Origin: CAZJQT01 sp964548655
Lineage (GTDB): Bacteria > Patescibacteriota > Saccharimonadia > Saccharimonadales > CAZJQT01
Assembly: GCA_964548655.1 (NCBI GenBank)
Contig: CAZJQT010000024.1
Location: 1-8,093, forward strand
Direction: 5' to 3'
Length of the DNA stretch: 8,093 bases
The position numbers and the translations under genes are program-made. The first letter of the stretch is position 1; the number at the start of each line of letters is the position of its first letter. Shown piece by piece: positions 1-5,709 of the stretch. Under the pieces are notes generated by a model. That model made no database searches. It was not told the DNA's origin and was given only the letters and a program-made list of their open reading frames with translations.

Positions 1-413
1 ATACTGGCCACGACAATCCTGGCTTCTAAAAATGCTTTTTCTTCTAGATCCCCATCGGCGAGCTCCAAACAATTAAGTGGCTCTCTAGCATAAATTGGCT
101 TTTCGGCGCGTAAGGCATACCCGATTTCAAACGCAGACATCAGCCCCACATAGCCCTCCAGATTATTCACATATAAAAAATTTGATCTATCTATAGCTCG
201 CAAAAAACGATCCTCAATTTCCTGTGCGTTTAGCCCCACTTCTGTTGGTAGCGGCCTTGTCTCACCGGGTTCATAAACCCGGTTAGGTGTCCATAGCCAG
301 CCTTTGCTTGGTTCAAGCACTGTGACGCCATGGTCAGCAAACTCTTCATGTAACTGGTCAATCTCAGGTTTAAATTTAAAACTGCCGGATACAGCAGTCT
401 CCAATTCACCCAT
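1..413 (-). CDS. Nucleoside 2-deoxyribosyltransferase-like protein (partial, C-terminus off the left edge)
   Basis: This frame is open from an ATG at 413 to the window edge (137 full codons) with no stop. The product begins MGELETAVSGSFKFKPEID. An SGSF motif near residues 9-12 resembles the nucleotide-binding first strand of the nucleoside 2-deoxyribosyltransferase (NDT)-like fold. Around residues 73-112 it has AIDRSNFLYVNN, then GYVG, SAFEIGYAL and KPIYAREP, the order typical of this family. Glu96 in SAFEIGYA sits where the NDT nucleophile glutamate is expected. Family members cleave or transfer N-glycosidic bonds of nucleosides, or act as nucleotide hydrolases, but the substrate cannot be read from sequence. 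The ATG lies inside the end of the upstream MOSC gene (ATGGGTGA, 8-base overlap), so translation is probably coupled. No Shine-Dalgarno is visible. The fold assignment is fairly secure; the exact activity is not. Confidence 0.72.
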   Translation of the reverse strand, partial: MGELETAVSGSFKFKPEIDQLHEEFADHGVTVLEPSKGWLWTPNRVYEPGETRPLPTEVGLNAQEIEDRFLRAIDRSNFLYVNNLEGYVGLMSAFEIGYALRAEKPIYAREPLNCLELADGDLEEKAFLEARIVVAS

Positions 414-1368
414 CTGATTTTAGTTTTACGTTTGGTTCACCCGACTCTATAACAGTCAATAAATCACCGGCTTTTACGGTCTGGCTAACCCCTGGGATAT
501 AGCTGTGATTCAAGCTCTGCGCAAATAAAGGCTCTGCCTTCCTAGAGGTGTCATCATCTAAGGCCCAGCCCATCCGCGGTCTTAAAATTTTAGTAGCTAA
601 TCTTTGTGAGTCATCACCGGTTAGCTGATCAAAATTTGGCATTGGACAGCGCGTAAGCGCTTTTACTATGTAGGCCGCTACATTGCCTATACGAACCTGA
701 CGCAAAATATCTTCACCAAACGGGCCTATTTCAACGCCGGCAATGTCGATATTGGCTCTGAAATTGATTAACGGAACGCTATCTCTTGGTAATCCGGCTA
801 AATCATGGAGGTAATCTAGTGATGCTTGGCTGGCTAGTGAAAGCGGCCGTCCATCGGCCGCAGCTGACTGATTTACAGCATCGGGCCTTTGATATTTATC
901 TGGCAGTAGGCGTGGCCGACTAGCGTCAGCCCGCCAAAGCTTCACTGACCGACCAAGTAAACTTGCAAAAAATTCACCAGCTTCATCGTTCTCGGCTACA
1001 ACTGGCAATTCAGGACCAAAAATGCGTACCGTAGATTTTTCTCCACTGGTTTCTCCCAGCGGAATATTTATTATCCCATGGCTAGCATTACTGACCCGCA
1101 AGTAATCTGCCTGAATGTCTACGGCTACAGTCGCAAGTAAACGATCTTCTCTATGTTTGCGCGCCTGATTTTCATCCCATCCACGTTGTGACACAAATAA
1201 GTTATCAGGGTTAGCAACTACCCAGGCTCTGTCAAGAGTCTGACCATACATTAAGCCAGTAGGTCCAGCTTCCAGTTCCGTTATAGTCTGGCCATTTGCC
1301 GTAGCTTCCTGACAAGACTTTATCGGGAAAATATGAACTGCTTCAACATAATCTACTACTATACCCAT
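406..1368 (-). CDS. MOSC domain-containing protein (YcbX/mARC-like)
   Basis: This 320-aa protein has the two-part layout of MOSC_N plus MOSC. The N-terminal beta-barrel part opens with VEAVHIFPIKSC (residues 8-19), matching the usual L.IYPIKSC opening, followed by GLMYGQTLDRAWVVAN with the conserved DR-W pattern. The C-terminal MOSC domain includes FRANIDI (203-209) and RCPMPNFDQLTGD, where Cys241 is at the position of the conserved cysteine that binds sulfur or the molybdenum cofactor. Relatives such as YcbX and mARC reduce N-hydroxylated compounds with Moco, but no Moco biosynthesis gene is in view, so substrate and cofactor are inferred. YcbX has a C-terminal 2Fe-2S ferredoxin domain; this protein ends without one. 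The ATG at 1368 is chosen because it gives the normal family N-terminus and has a -10-like TAAACT just upstream. It overlaps the following NDT-like gene by 8 bases. Confidence 0.88.
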   Translation of the reverse strand: MGIVVDYVEAVHIFPIKSCQEATANGQTITELEAGPTGLMYGQTLDRAWVVANPDNLFVSQRGWDENQARKHREDRLLATVAVDIQADYLRVSNASHGIINIPLGETSGEKSTVRIFGPELPVVAENDEAGEFFASLLGRSVKLWRADASRPRLLPDKYQRPDAVNQSAAADGRPLSLASQASLDYLHDLAGLPRDSVPLINFRANIDIAGVEIGPFGEDILRQVRIGNVAAYIVKALTRCPMPNFDQLTGDDSQRLATKILRPRMGWALDDDTSRKAEPLFAQSLNHSYIPGVSQTVKAGDLLTVIESGEPNVKLKSDG

Positions 1369-1374
1369 GACTTA

Positions 1375-1404
1375 AGTTTAACGTTGATATGTCTTGGCCT
1401 GCAA
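1375..1404 (-). promoter_or_regulatory. Candidate promoter of the MOSC gene (leaderless)
   Basis: Read on the minus strand, TTGCAG (1404-1399) is followed after 18 bases by TAAACT (1380-1375), and six bases later comes the MOSC ATG. The -10 fits TANNNT and would start transcription at the start codon. The -35 matches the TTGACA consensus at only three positions, so this is a modest candidate, supported mainly by matching the spacing seen at other genes in the window. Confidence 0.35.
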
Positions 1405-1459
1405 GGATAAGAGTTTTGAGATTATTGCATTTTGCAGTGAGTCCAACTGGACCCTCCAC

Positions 1460-1474
1460 AAAATTGTCAATTTT
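1460..1474. promoter_or_regulatory. Perfect 15-base dyad, possible operator
   Basis: AAAATTGTCAATTTT is a 7-base inverted repeat around one central base. It lies in the divergent intergenic region, 86 bases or more from both start codons. On one strand it contains the -35-like TTGTCA and on the other TTGACA, and a TATAAT (1484-1489) follows on the plus strand after a too-short 14-base spacer. A second short palindrome, GTCCAACTGGAC, lies at 1441-1452. Such a dyad is typical of dimeric repressor sites, but AT-rich sequence yields palindromes by chance, and no regulator gene is in view. Confidence 0.3.
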
Positions 1475-1523
1475 ATAACTGGCTATAATAATTTCTCCGA
1501 TACTTAACTGGCTTTATTAGCGG

Positions 1524-1532
1524 TGTTACAAT
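1524..1532 (+). promoter_or_regulatory. Extended -10 element of the 1542 membrane-protein gene
   Basis: TGTTACAAT is an extended -10 box (TGn plus TACAAT, five of six consensus bases). It ends nine bases before the GTG at 1542, so the mRNA would carry a leader of about three bases. No good -35 lies 17 bases upstream, which is normal for extended -10 promoters. It supports the GTG as the start over the ATG at 1566. A TATAAT at 1484-1489 may be a second promoter. Confidence 0.45.
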
Positions 1533-1541
1533 GGTCGAATA

Positions 1542-2183
1542 GTGGTAGATAATGTAGATTTTTCCATGATTCCTGTGGCAACAAAACCAAGGACAGCTCG
1601 CTGGTATACGGGTATATCTATCGCTATATTTTTTGGCGTCGCGGCGGTCATTGCCATTGCTGGACTGATGGGCAATTTAATCCACCACACAGCTATAACT
1701 TTGCAAATCGCCGCTAGTTTATTGGGAGTGTCATTTTACATCGTAGTCGCGCTTTGTTTTGTAATTATGTTTCGTCGTTTGAGTCGACAAAAACTCACCA
1801 TGAGCCGTTTTGCAGAAGTGAATGGCTGGCGGTACGAAGGACGTTATAATGGCCCAAAGGATCCAGCAATATCACCGCCGAGCGGGATGAGTCTCGAAAG
1901 AACCGTTCAACGTTTTAAGATCGAGGGCTCATTTAATGGCACTCCCTTTTTGCTTATTCAACTTATTGGTTGGCCAGGGAAAGATTCGGGTAAGTGGGCT
2001 GCGCCAGGGAAAGCCATTATATATTTAACTATTCTCAGGCTCGAGGGTAGAGTACATCTTCGAGAAGGCAAACAAGTTAATATAGAATCTGAGTATTCAG
2101 CTGACTACACCTACATTACATTTTTTGGCAACGCTGTTTCGCGCGAAAATTTAATGAGAATGTTTGACTTCATAACTTCTTGA
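1542..2183 (+). CDS. Two-TM membrane protein of unknown function
   Basis: I do not recognise this 213-aa protein. A short basic N-terminus (residues 1-22, TKPRTARW) precedes two hydrophobic helices at about 24-45 and 56-77. A basic FRRLSRQK then marks the cytoplasmic side, followed by a soluble C-terminal domain of about 135 residues. That domain opens with SRFAEVNGWRYEG and contains alternating hydrophobic strands (RFKIEGSFNGTPFLLIQLIG, YTYITFFGNAV), suggesting a beta-rich cytoplasmic domain. The start is GTG; an in-frame ATG at 1566 would give a protein eight residues shorter. The GTG is preferred because an extended -10 box sits just before it. It ends with TGA, 60 bases before the next membrane gene, which has its own -10 box. 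It could be a membrane-anchored sensor or scaffold, but nothing in the sequence decides this. Confidence 0.75.
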   Translation: MVDNVDFSMIPVATKPRTARWYTGISIAIFFGVAAVIAIAGLMGNLIHHTAITLQIAASLLGVSFYIVVALCFVIMFRRLSRQKLTMSRFAEVNGWRYEGRYNGPKDPAISPPSGMSLERTVQRFKIEGSFNGTPFLLIQLIGWPGKDSGKWAAPGKAIIYLTILRLEGRVHLREGKQVNIESEYSADYTYITFFGNAVSRENLMRMFDFITS

Positions 2184-2230
2184 CCAGATTGTTCAGCGTT
2201 AAGACTCTAGATACCTCAACAATAACAACT

Positions 2231-2236
2231 TATAAT
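2231..2236 (+). promoter_or_regulatory. -10 box TATAAT for the 2244 gene (leaderless)
   Basis: A perfect TATAAT ends seven bases before the ATG at 2244, putting the expected transcription start at or one base before the A of ATG. No -35 match is seen 17 bases upstream. There is no room for a ribosome binding site. Confidence 0.5.
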
Positions 2237-2243
2237 AAACGAC

Positions 2244-2552
2244 ATGCCGCCAGCACCTGTACCCGCCCCTCAACGCCCAGCCCAAAACAATAATCACATC
2301 GGCGAGGTTTTGGCTGTAGTAGGTGTTTTGTTATTTTTTTGGAGTCTTTACAAGACCGAAAGTGAACCGACTTTTGGGAGTGCTGTTTATGTGCCATTTA
2401 TATATTTGGGATTCTTTATGGTCTTAGGAGGAGGCATAAAGGCTTTTTTTGATCATTATCAAGCAAAAGACTTGCGTAAGTTTTTGCTAATCAGCGTGGT
2501 GATTCTAGTGATTGTATTCGTACTCGCTGCCCATGGTTTCGGCTGGACATAA
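2244..2552 (+). CDS. Small three-TM membrane protein of unknown function
   Basis: This 102-aa protein is not recognised. A proline-rich N-terminal tail (MPPAPVPAPQRPAQNNN) is followed by three predicted membrane helices at about residues 20-36, 47-67 and 79-97. The loop after helix 2 carries KAFFDHYQAKDLRK, whose basic residues suggest it is cytoplasmic. Prolines and glutamines in the tail resemble the flexible tails of other small Patescibacteria membrane proteins, but this is only an impression. The ATG follows a TATAAT box by seven bases, consistent with a leaderless mRNA. Its neighbour upstream is also an orphan membrane protein in the same direction, so the two may act together. Confidence 0.72.
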   Translation: MPPAPVPAPQRPAQNNNHIGEVLAVVGVLLFFWSLYKTESEPTFGSAVYVPFIYLGFFMVLGGGIKAFFDHYQAKDLRKFLLISVVILVIVFVLAAHGFGWT

Positions 2553-2564
2553 AATTTTCCGCTT

Positions 2565-2593
2565 TTGTTTATCCGTTGGTTAGCTGATATAAA
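2565..2593 (+). promoter_or_regulatory. Promoter of the small ORF at 2600
   Basis: TTGTTT (2565-2570) and TATAAA (2588-2593) are separated by 17 bases, and the -10 is extended by TGA (2585-2587). The ATG at 2600 comes six bases after the -10, so transcription should begin on the start codon. It is one of the better promoters in the window and argues that something is expressed from 2600. Confidence 0.5.
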
Positions 2594-2599
2594 AAATAC

Positions 2600-2704
2600 A
2601 TGAAGTTCAGGCGGACGACGGTAATTACTATCGGGCTGCTAGCGTTTTTGGGTGGTCTTGGTTTTGCGTTGGGTTGGTGGCGTGGCCAGCCACGATGCTC
2701 ATGA
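2600..2704 (+). CDS. 34-aa small membrane ORF, possibly the 5' part of a frameshifted gene
   Basis: ATG at 2600 starts a 34-codon frame. The product opens with MKFRR, a positively charged start, then one membrane helix (about residues 7-27, TTVITIGLLAFLGGLGFALG), then WWRGQPRCS and TGA. It has a promoter directly in front, with leaderless spacing. The frame one base back is open through the same stretch and carries a second, better ORF on to 2883. Joining the two by a -1 shift anywhere before 2702 gives a two-TM protein of about 94 aa, with charges fitting an in-out-in hairpin. It could therefore be a stand-alone micropeptide, a decayed gene, a sequencing error or programmed frameshifting. 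No family is recognised. Confidence 0.4.
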   Translation: MKFRRTTVITIGLLAFLGGLGFALGWWRGQPRCS

Positions 2705-2883
2705 CGTTTATGCTAGACGTGGTGCAGTTATTGTCGCGTGTACCGCACGCCTTGGCTCACCGGACTATATCTTTGGCCGGTATGATTATTTTCTACGCAA
2801 GCATAGTGCTGTTTGTGAGCATACTGGGGCTCAGAAATAAGCGCATATATGCTAAAATAACAGATATGAAAGCGGTATTTTAA
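2674..2883 (+). CDS. Small membrane ORF upstream of and overlapping yebC
   Basis: This frame could start at TTG 2674 (69 aa) or ATG 2695 (62 aa), and it is open upstream to 2593 without an ATG. The product has an N-terminal amphipathic part (MLMTFMLDVVQLLSRVPHAL). One clear membrane helix follows (about residues 33-52 of the longer form, SLAGMIIFYASIVLFVSILG), then a basic RNKRIYAKI tail that should be cytoplasmic. Its stop TAA shares a base with the yebC ATG (TAATG), so it would couple translation into yebC. Neither start has a ribosome binding site or a -10 box, which is why it may be the 3' part of the gene starting at 2600. Not recognised; real coding is likely because the hydrophobic pattern and charges are coherent, but the start is uncertain. 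Confidence 0.45.
   Translation: MVAWPATMLMTFMLDVVQLLSRVPHALAHRTISLAGMIIFYASIVLFVSILGLRNKRIYAKITDMKAVF
2850..2858 (+). promoter_or_regulatory. Extended -10 element before yebC, with a five-codon leader ORF
   Basis: TGCTAAAAT is an extended -10 box (TAAAAT, five of six consensus bases). Seven bases later an ATG at 2866 begins the reading frame MKAVF, which stops with TAA at 2881-2883, overlapping the yebC ATG as TAATG. A transcript from here would be leaderless, would translate five codons, and would re-initiate on yebC. The same codons are also the tail of the upstream membrane ORF. No -35 is seen. Confidence 0.42.
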
Positions 2884-3611
2884 TGTCAGGGCATAGTAAA
2901 TGGTCAACCATCAAACGCCAAAAGGGTGCCAAAGATGCTGCCCGTGGCGCTGTCTTTACCAAGCTGGGTAATACCATTGCCGTGGCGGCCCGGGCTGGTT
3001 CTGACCCAGATACAAACTTTGCCCTAAGACTAGCTATTGATAAGGCTAAAGCTGCTAACATGCCGCAGGCAAATATCCAACGTTCAATTGACCGCGTCGC
3101 CGATAAATCGGCTGCTCAACTGCAAGAAGTTGTCTACGAAGGTTATGGTCCGGGTGGTGTAGCTATTATGGTGGAATGTGCCACAGATAACATAAATCGC
3201 ACTTATCCGGAGGTTAAACTAGCCTTTTCTAAACACGGTGGCAATATAGCCGAAAAAGGTGCCGTGGCCTTCCAGTTTGATCACAAAGGTTTGATAAGAG
3301 TAATGGGTAGCGGCGATGATTTGATACTGCAGGCACTAGATGCCGGAGCTGAAGACATTCAGGAGGAAGGCGAAGAATCAGTTGTCTACACAGATCCAAA
3401 ACAGTTAGCCAAAGTCCGCCAAAGCTTGCAAGACAGTGGTGTGGAAATCCTAGAAGCCGAGCTAACTTTTGTACCCAACAACACTGTGGAGGTAACTGAC
3501 AAAGAAACTGCTGGCAAAATCATGCGCTTGATGGACGCCCTGGAAGATTTGGACGACGTGTCAGCCACCCACGTAAACTTTGATATCCCCGAAGAACTGC
3601 TGGCAAGCTAA
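2883..3611 (+). CDS. yebC: YebC/TACO1-family protein
   Basis: The 242-aa product matches the YebC family from end to end and is of normal length. It opens MSGHSKWSTIKRQKGAKD, continues with FTKLGNTIAVAARAG and LRLAIDKAKAANMPQANIQRSI. The middle domain has VYEGYGPGGVAIMVECATDN and KHGGNIAEKGAVAFQF, and the third ends at NFDIPEELLAS. YebC proteins were long annotated as transcriptional regulators; the mitochondrial homologue TACO1 and recent bacterial work point to a ribosome-associated factor relieving stalling at difficult motifs such as polyproline. The start is fixed by the conserved N-terminus and overlaps the stop of the preceding small ORF (TAATG). Its own stop overlaps the ruvC start in the same way, so yebC and ruvC are translationally coupled. 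Next to ruvC is a widespread location for this gene in bacteria. Confidence 0.96.
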   Translation: MSGHSKWSTIKRQKGAKDAARGAVFTKLGNTIAVAARAGSDPDTNFALRLAIDKAKAANMPQANIQRSIDRVADKSAAQLQEVVYEGYGPGGVAIMVECATDNINRTYPEVKLAFSKHGGNIAEKGAVAFQFDHKGLIRVMGSGDDLILQALDAGAEDIQEEGEESVVYTDPKQLAKVRQSLQDSGVEILEAELTFVPNNTVEVTDKETAGKIMRLMDALEDLDDVSATHVNFDIPEELLAS

Positions 3612-4084
3612 TGCGTATACTAGGCATCGATCCGGGCACTGGCATTTTAGGTTTTGGCATTATTGAAATTGATGCAAAGAACAAAGCTCACTTGGTTGAT
3701 GGCGGGGTTATCCGCACACCAGTAAAAGAGGATGATGCCGTGCGACTGCAAACAATTTTTGAGGAATTAACGGATATAATCGTCAGTACCAAACCACAAG
3801 TAATGTCGGTCGAGAAATTATTTTTTGCGCAAAACGTAACGACGGCTATGACTGTAGCGCAAGCCCGCGGCGTGGTACTACTTTGCGGCAAGCAAGCTGG
3901 TTTGGAAATTCACGAATATACACCACTGCAGATCAAACAAGCTCTGACCGGCTACGGCCGAGCCGACAAAAAGCAGATGCAGGAAATGGTACGGGTAGTT
4001 TTAGAACTTAAAGAAGTGCCCAAACCGGATGATTGCGCCGACGCATTAGCTGCCGCTATTTGTTGCGCTATGTCTATGAGATAA
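3611..4084 (+). CDS. ruvC: Holliday junction resolvase RuvC
   Basis: This 157-aa protein is the endonuclease that cuts Holliday junctions symmetrically, working with RuvAB. The RNase H-like fold opens with RILGIDPGTGILGFG. The four metal-binding acids are present: Asp7 in GIDPG, Glu68 in SVEKLFF, and Asp141 and Asp144 in PDDCADALAAAICC. The FFAQN segment (71-75) corresponds to the junction-opening phenylalanine region, and Lys109 (LQIKQALTGYG) and Lys120/121 are the DNA-binding lysines. The length is about the family norm. Its ATG overlaps the yebC stop (TAATG), and no Shine-Dalgarno is present, which fits re-initiation. The stop is followed nine bases later by the ruvA ATG. Confidence 0.97.
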   Translation: MRILGIDPGTGILGFGIIEIDAKNKAHLVDGGVIRTPVKEDDAVRLQTIFEELTDIIVSTKPQVMSVEKLFFAQNVTTAMTVAQARGVVLLCGKQAGLEIHEYTPLQIKQALTGYGRADKKQMQEMVRVVLELKEVPKPDDCADALAAAICCAMSMR

Positions 4085-4085
4085 T
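4077..4085 (+). promoter_or_regulatory. Possible internal extended -10 element before ruvA
   Basis: TGAGATAAT, spanning the ruvC stop codon, reads as TGn plus GATAAT (five of six consensus bases). It ends eight bases before the ruvA ATG at 4094, the same spacing as at other genes here. It could give ruvAB a separate leaderless transcript. The stretch is AT-rich and constrained by the end of ruvC, so chance is a real possibility. Confidence 0.3.
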
Positions 4086-4093
4086 AATGTCTA

Positions 4094-4675
4094 ATGATTG
4101 CAACTATTGAGGGAACGGTTAGCGAAAAGCTAAATGGCTTGGTGGTTATTCAAGCCGGCGGCATTGGCTACGGTTTCTACGTTGCACCGGAAGACCATGG
4201 CCAGCTAAAGGTTGGTGCCAAAGCCAAGCTATATGTTCATGAACATATCCGTGAGAACGCCTATGATCTCTATGGCTTTAGCCAAATTCAAACTAAACAA
4301 CTCTTTGAACAGCTACTTGACGTCAATGGTGTTGGTCCCAAGATGGCTTTAGCTATTTTAAGTACTGGTACAAGTGAAGAAGTTCGTAGTAGCATTGCCG
4401 CTGCTGATACTAAGTCTCTCCAGGCTGCGCCAGGAGTTGGTAAACGGGTGGCCGAGCGCGTAGTGGTTGACCTCAAAGATAAAGTTGGGCTGGCCACCAC
4501 AGACAATCTAGGTAATTTGCTCAAAGCTGGAACGAACATAGAAAAGGACGAAGCAGCACAGGCTTTGATTGCACTTGGTTTTCGACCCAACGATGCTGCC
4601 GAGGCTCTGGAAGACATTGACATAAAATTACCAACCCAGGAGCGCGTCAAACAAGCCCTAAAGGCTAAGTCATGA
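4094..4675 (+). CDS. ruvA: Holliday junction branch-migration protein RuvA
   Basis: The 193-aa product has the three RuvA domains. The N-terminal OB fold (1-62) runs from MIATIEGTVSEKLNG to RENAYDLYGF. The middle domain has two helix-hairpin-helix DNA-binding motifs, LLDVNGVGPKMALAIL (74-89) and APGVGKRVAERVVVDLKDK (112-130). After a linker comes the short C-terminal domain (about 150-193, EAAQALIALGFRPNDAAEAL), which contacts RuvB. RuvA tetramers hold the four-way junction square-planar and load RuvB. At the acidic pin, where E. coli has Glu-Asp, this protein has Glu54-Asn55, so one of the two charges is absent. The ATG at 4094 gives the standard N-terminus; an ATG at 4087 is out of frame. 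The stop overlaps the ruvB start (ATGA). Confidence 0.97.
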   Translation: MIATIEGTVSEKLNGLVVIQAGGIGYGFYVAPEDHGQLKVGAKAKLYVHEHIRENAYDLYGFSQIQTKQLFEQLLDVNGVGPKMALAILSTGTSEEVRSSIAAADTKSLQAAPGVGKRVAERVVVDLKDKVGLATTDNLGNLLKAGTNIEKDEAAQALIALGFRPNDAAEALEDIDIKLPTQERVKQALKAKS

Positions 4676-5700
4676 TAGAGCGAATTGTTAATCCTGATGA
4701 AGAAGTTGACGAAGTTGAGCAGGAGCTTGAACAAACTCTGCGACCACATGACTTCAGTGGCTACATTGGCCAAGGCCGGATCAAGCAGAATTTGCTGCTA
4801 GCTATCAAAGCTGCCAAAAAACGTGGTGAGCCGCTGGAGCACATACTTTTACACGGTCCACCTGGGCTAGGCAAGACAACCCTGGCTAATGTAATCGCCA
4901 GGGAAATGAACGCCAGTATCCGGGTTAGCAGCGGTCCAGCCATTGCCCGTGCCGCCGATCTAGCCAGTATGTTGACTAACCTGCAGGATGGCGACGTGCT
5001 GTTCATTGACGAAATCCACCGTCTCAGTCGGCAGGTTGAAGAAGTGCTGTATAGCGCCATGGAAGATTACGCCATTGATATTATGCTGGGCAAAGGCCCT
5101 AGCGCTAAGAGTTTGCGTCTTGATATACCTAAATTTACTTTGATTGGCGCGACTACCAGAGCCGGTGCATTAGCTGCGCCTTTGCGCGACCGTTTTGGAC
5201 ATATCTACCGGCTGGATTTTTATGCTCCGGAGGAAATCGAAGACATCATCAAGCGTTCGGCTAAGATTCTAAAGTCCAAAATTAACCCAAATGCTATAAA
5301 ACTTTTGGCTCAACGCTCGCGCCTAACCCCGCGTATCGCTAACCGCATGCTTAAGCGCGTGCGTGATTACGCTGACGTTAACGGTGATGGCATGATTGAT
5401 GAAAAAACTGCTGTCAGCGCTATGGATATGTTACAGATTGATGAACTTGGCCTTGATAACGTTGACCGGCGCTTGTTAGCTGCCATTATTGATAATCACC
5501 AAGGTGGGCCAGTTGGCGTTGAAACGCTAGCAGCTCTACTGGCCGATGAACGCAGTACCATAGAAGACTATTTTGAACCTTATCTAATGCAAATCGGCAT
5601 GCTCGAACGCACCCAACGTGGGCGCAAAGTTACAGCCAAAGGCTATAAGCACATGGGAAAGCCAAAAAAAGCCGAAGACAATCAATCCAAACTGGTATAA
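4672..5700 (+). CDS. ruvB: Holliday junction branch-migration ATPase RuvB
   Basis: The 342-aa product is a full-length RuvB, the hexameric AAA+ motor that pumps DNA through the RuvA-junction complex. The N-terminus has LRPHDFSGYIGQ (23-34). Walker A is GPPGLGKTT (62-70) and Walker B FIDEIH (111-116). Sensor 1 is GATTRAG (159-165), the arginine finger Arg174 is in LRDRFG, and the sensor 2 arginine (Arg221) lies in TPRIANRML. The C-terminal winged helix includes GGPVGVETLAALL and IEDYFEPYLMQIGMLERTQRGR, ending in a lysine-rich tail. The start overlaps the ruvA stop by four bases, ensuring balanced synthesis of partners. The ruvB stop codon lies inside a TATAAT box that probably serves the next gene. 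Confidence 0.98.
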   Translation: MIERIVNPDEEVDEVEQELEQTLRPHDFSGYIGQGRIKQNLLLAIKAAKKRGEPLEHILLHGPPGLGKTTLANVIAREMNASIRVSSGPAIARAADLASMLTNLQDGDVLFIDEIHRLSRQVEEVLYSAMEDYAIDIMLGKGPSAKSLRLDIPKFTLIGATTRAGALAAPLRDRFGHIYRLDFYAPEEIEDIIKRSAKILKSKINPNAIKLLAQRSRLTPRIANRMLKRVRDYADVNGDGMIDEKTAVSAMDMLQIDELGLDNVDRRLLAAIIDNHQGGPVGVETLAALLADERSTIEDYFEPYLMQIGMLERTQRGRKVTAKGYKHMGKPKKAEDNQSKLV

Positions 5701-5701
5701 T
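5693..5701 (+). promoter_or_regulatory. Extended -10 promoter overlapping the ruvB stop codon
   Basis: TGGTATAAT is a perfect extended -10 element (TGn plus TATAAT). Its TAA is also the ruvB stop codon at 5698-5700. It ends eight bases before the ATG of the PH-domain gene at 5710, giving a leader of about two bases. This suggests the membrane protein is transcribed independently of ruvCAB. No -35 is seen. Confidence 0.5.
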
Positions 5702-5709
5702 TTTGCTAT

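Noticed and set aside
1399..1437. Inverted repeat CTGCAA...TTGCAG as a terminator or operator.
   Set aside because: Only six base pairs with a 27-base loop and no T-run; expected by chance.
1465..1470. Perfect TTGACA on the minus strand as a -35 for the MOSC gene.
   Set aside because: No acceptable -10 lies 15-19 bases downstream on that strand; the sequence is explained by the symmetric dyad.
1464..1489. TTGTCA followed by TATAAT as a full promoter for the 1542 gene.
   Set aside because: The spacer is 14 bases, too short for normal sigma-70 use, and the start codon is 52 bases away without a ribosome binding site. The TATAAT alone might still act, so it is mentioned only as a possible second promoter.
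2652..2840. A 62-codon plus-strand frame in the third phase before yebC.
   Set aside because: Its product has no membrane helix or motif, and the neighbouring frame over the same bases encodes a coherent helix with a basic tail, so this frame is more likely a shadow.
4288..5060. Long open frames on the minus strand opposite ruvA and ruvB (4288-4773 and 4761-5060).
   Set aside because: They lie opposite strongly conserved RuvA and RuvB coding sequence, give Ser/Arg/Leu-rich products without recognisable domains, and have no promoter or neighbour context.
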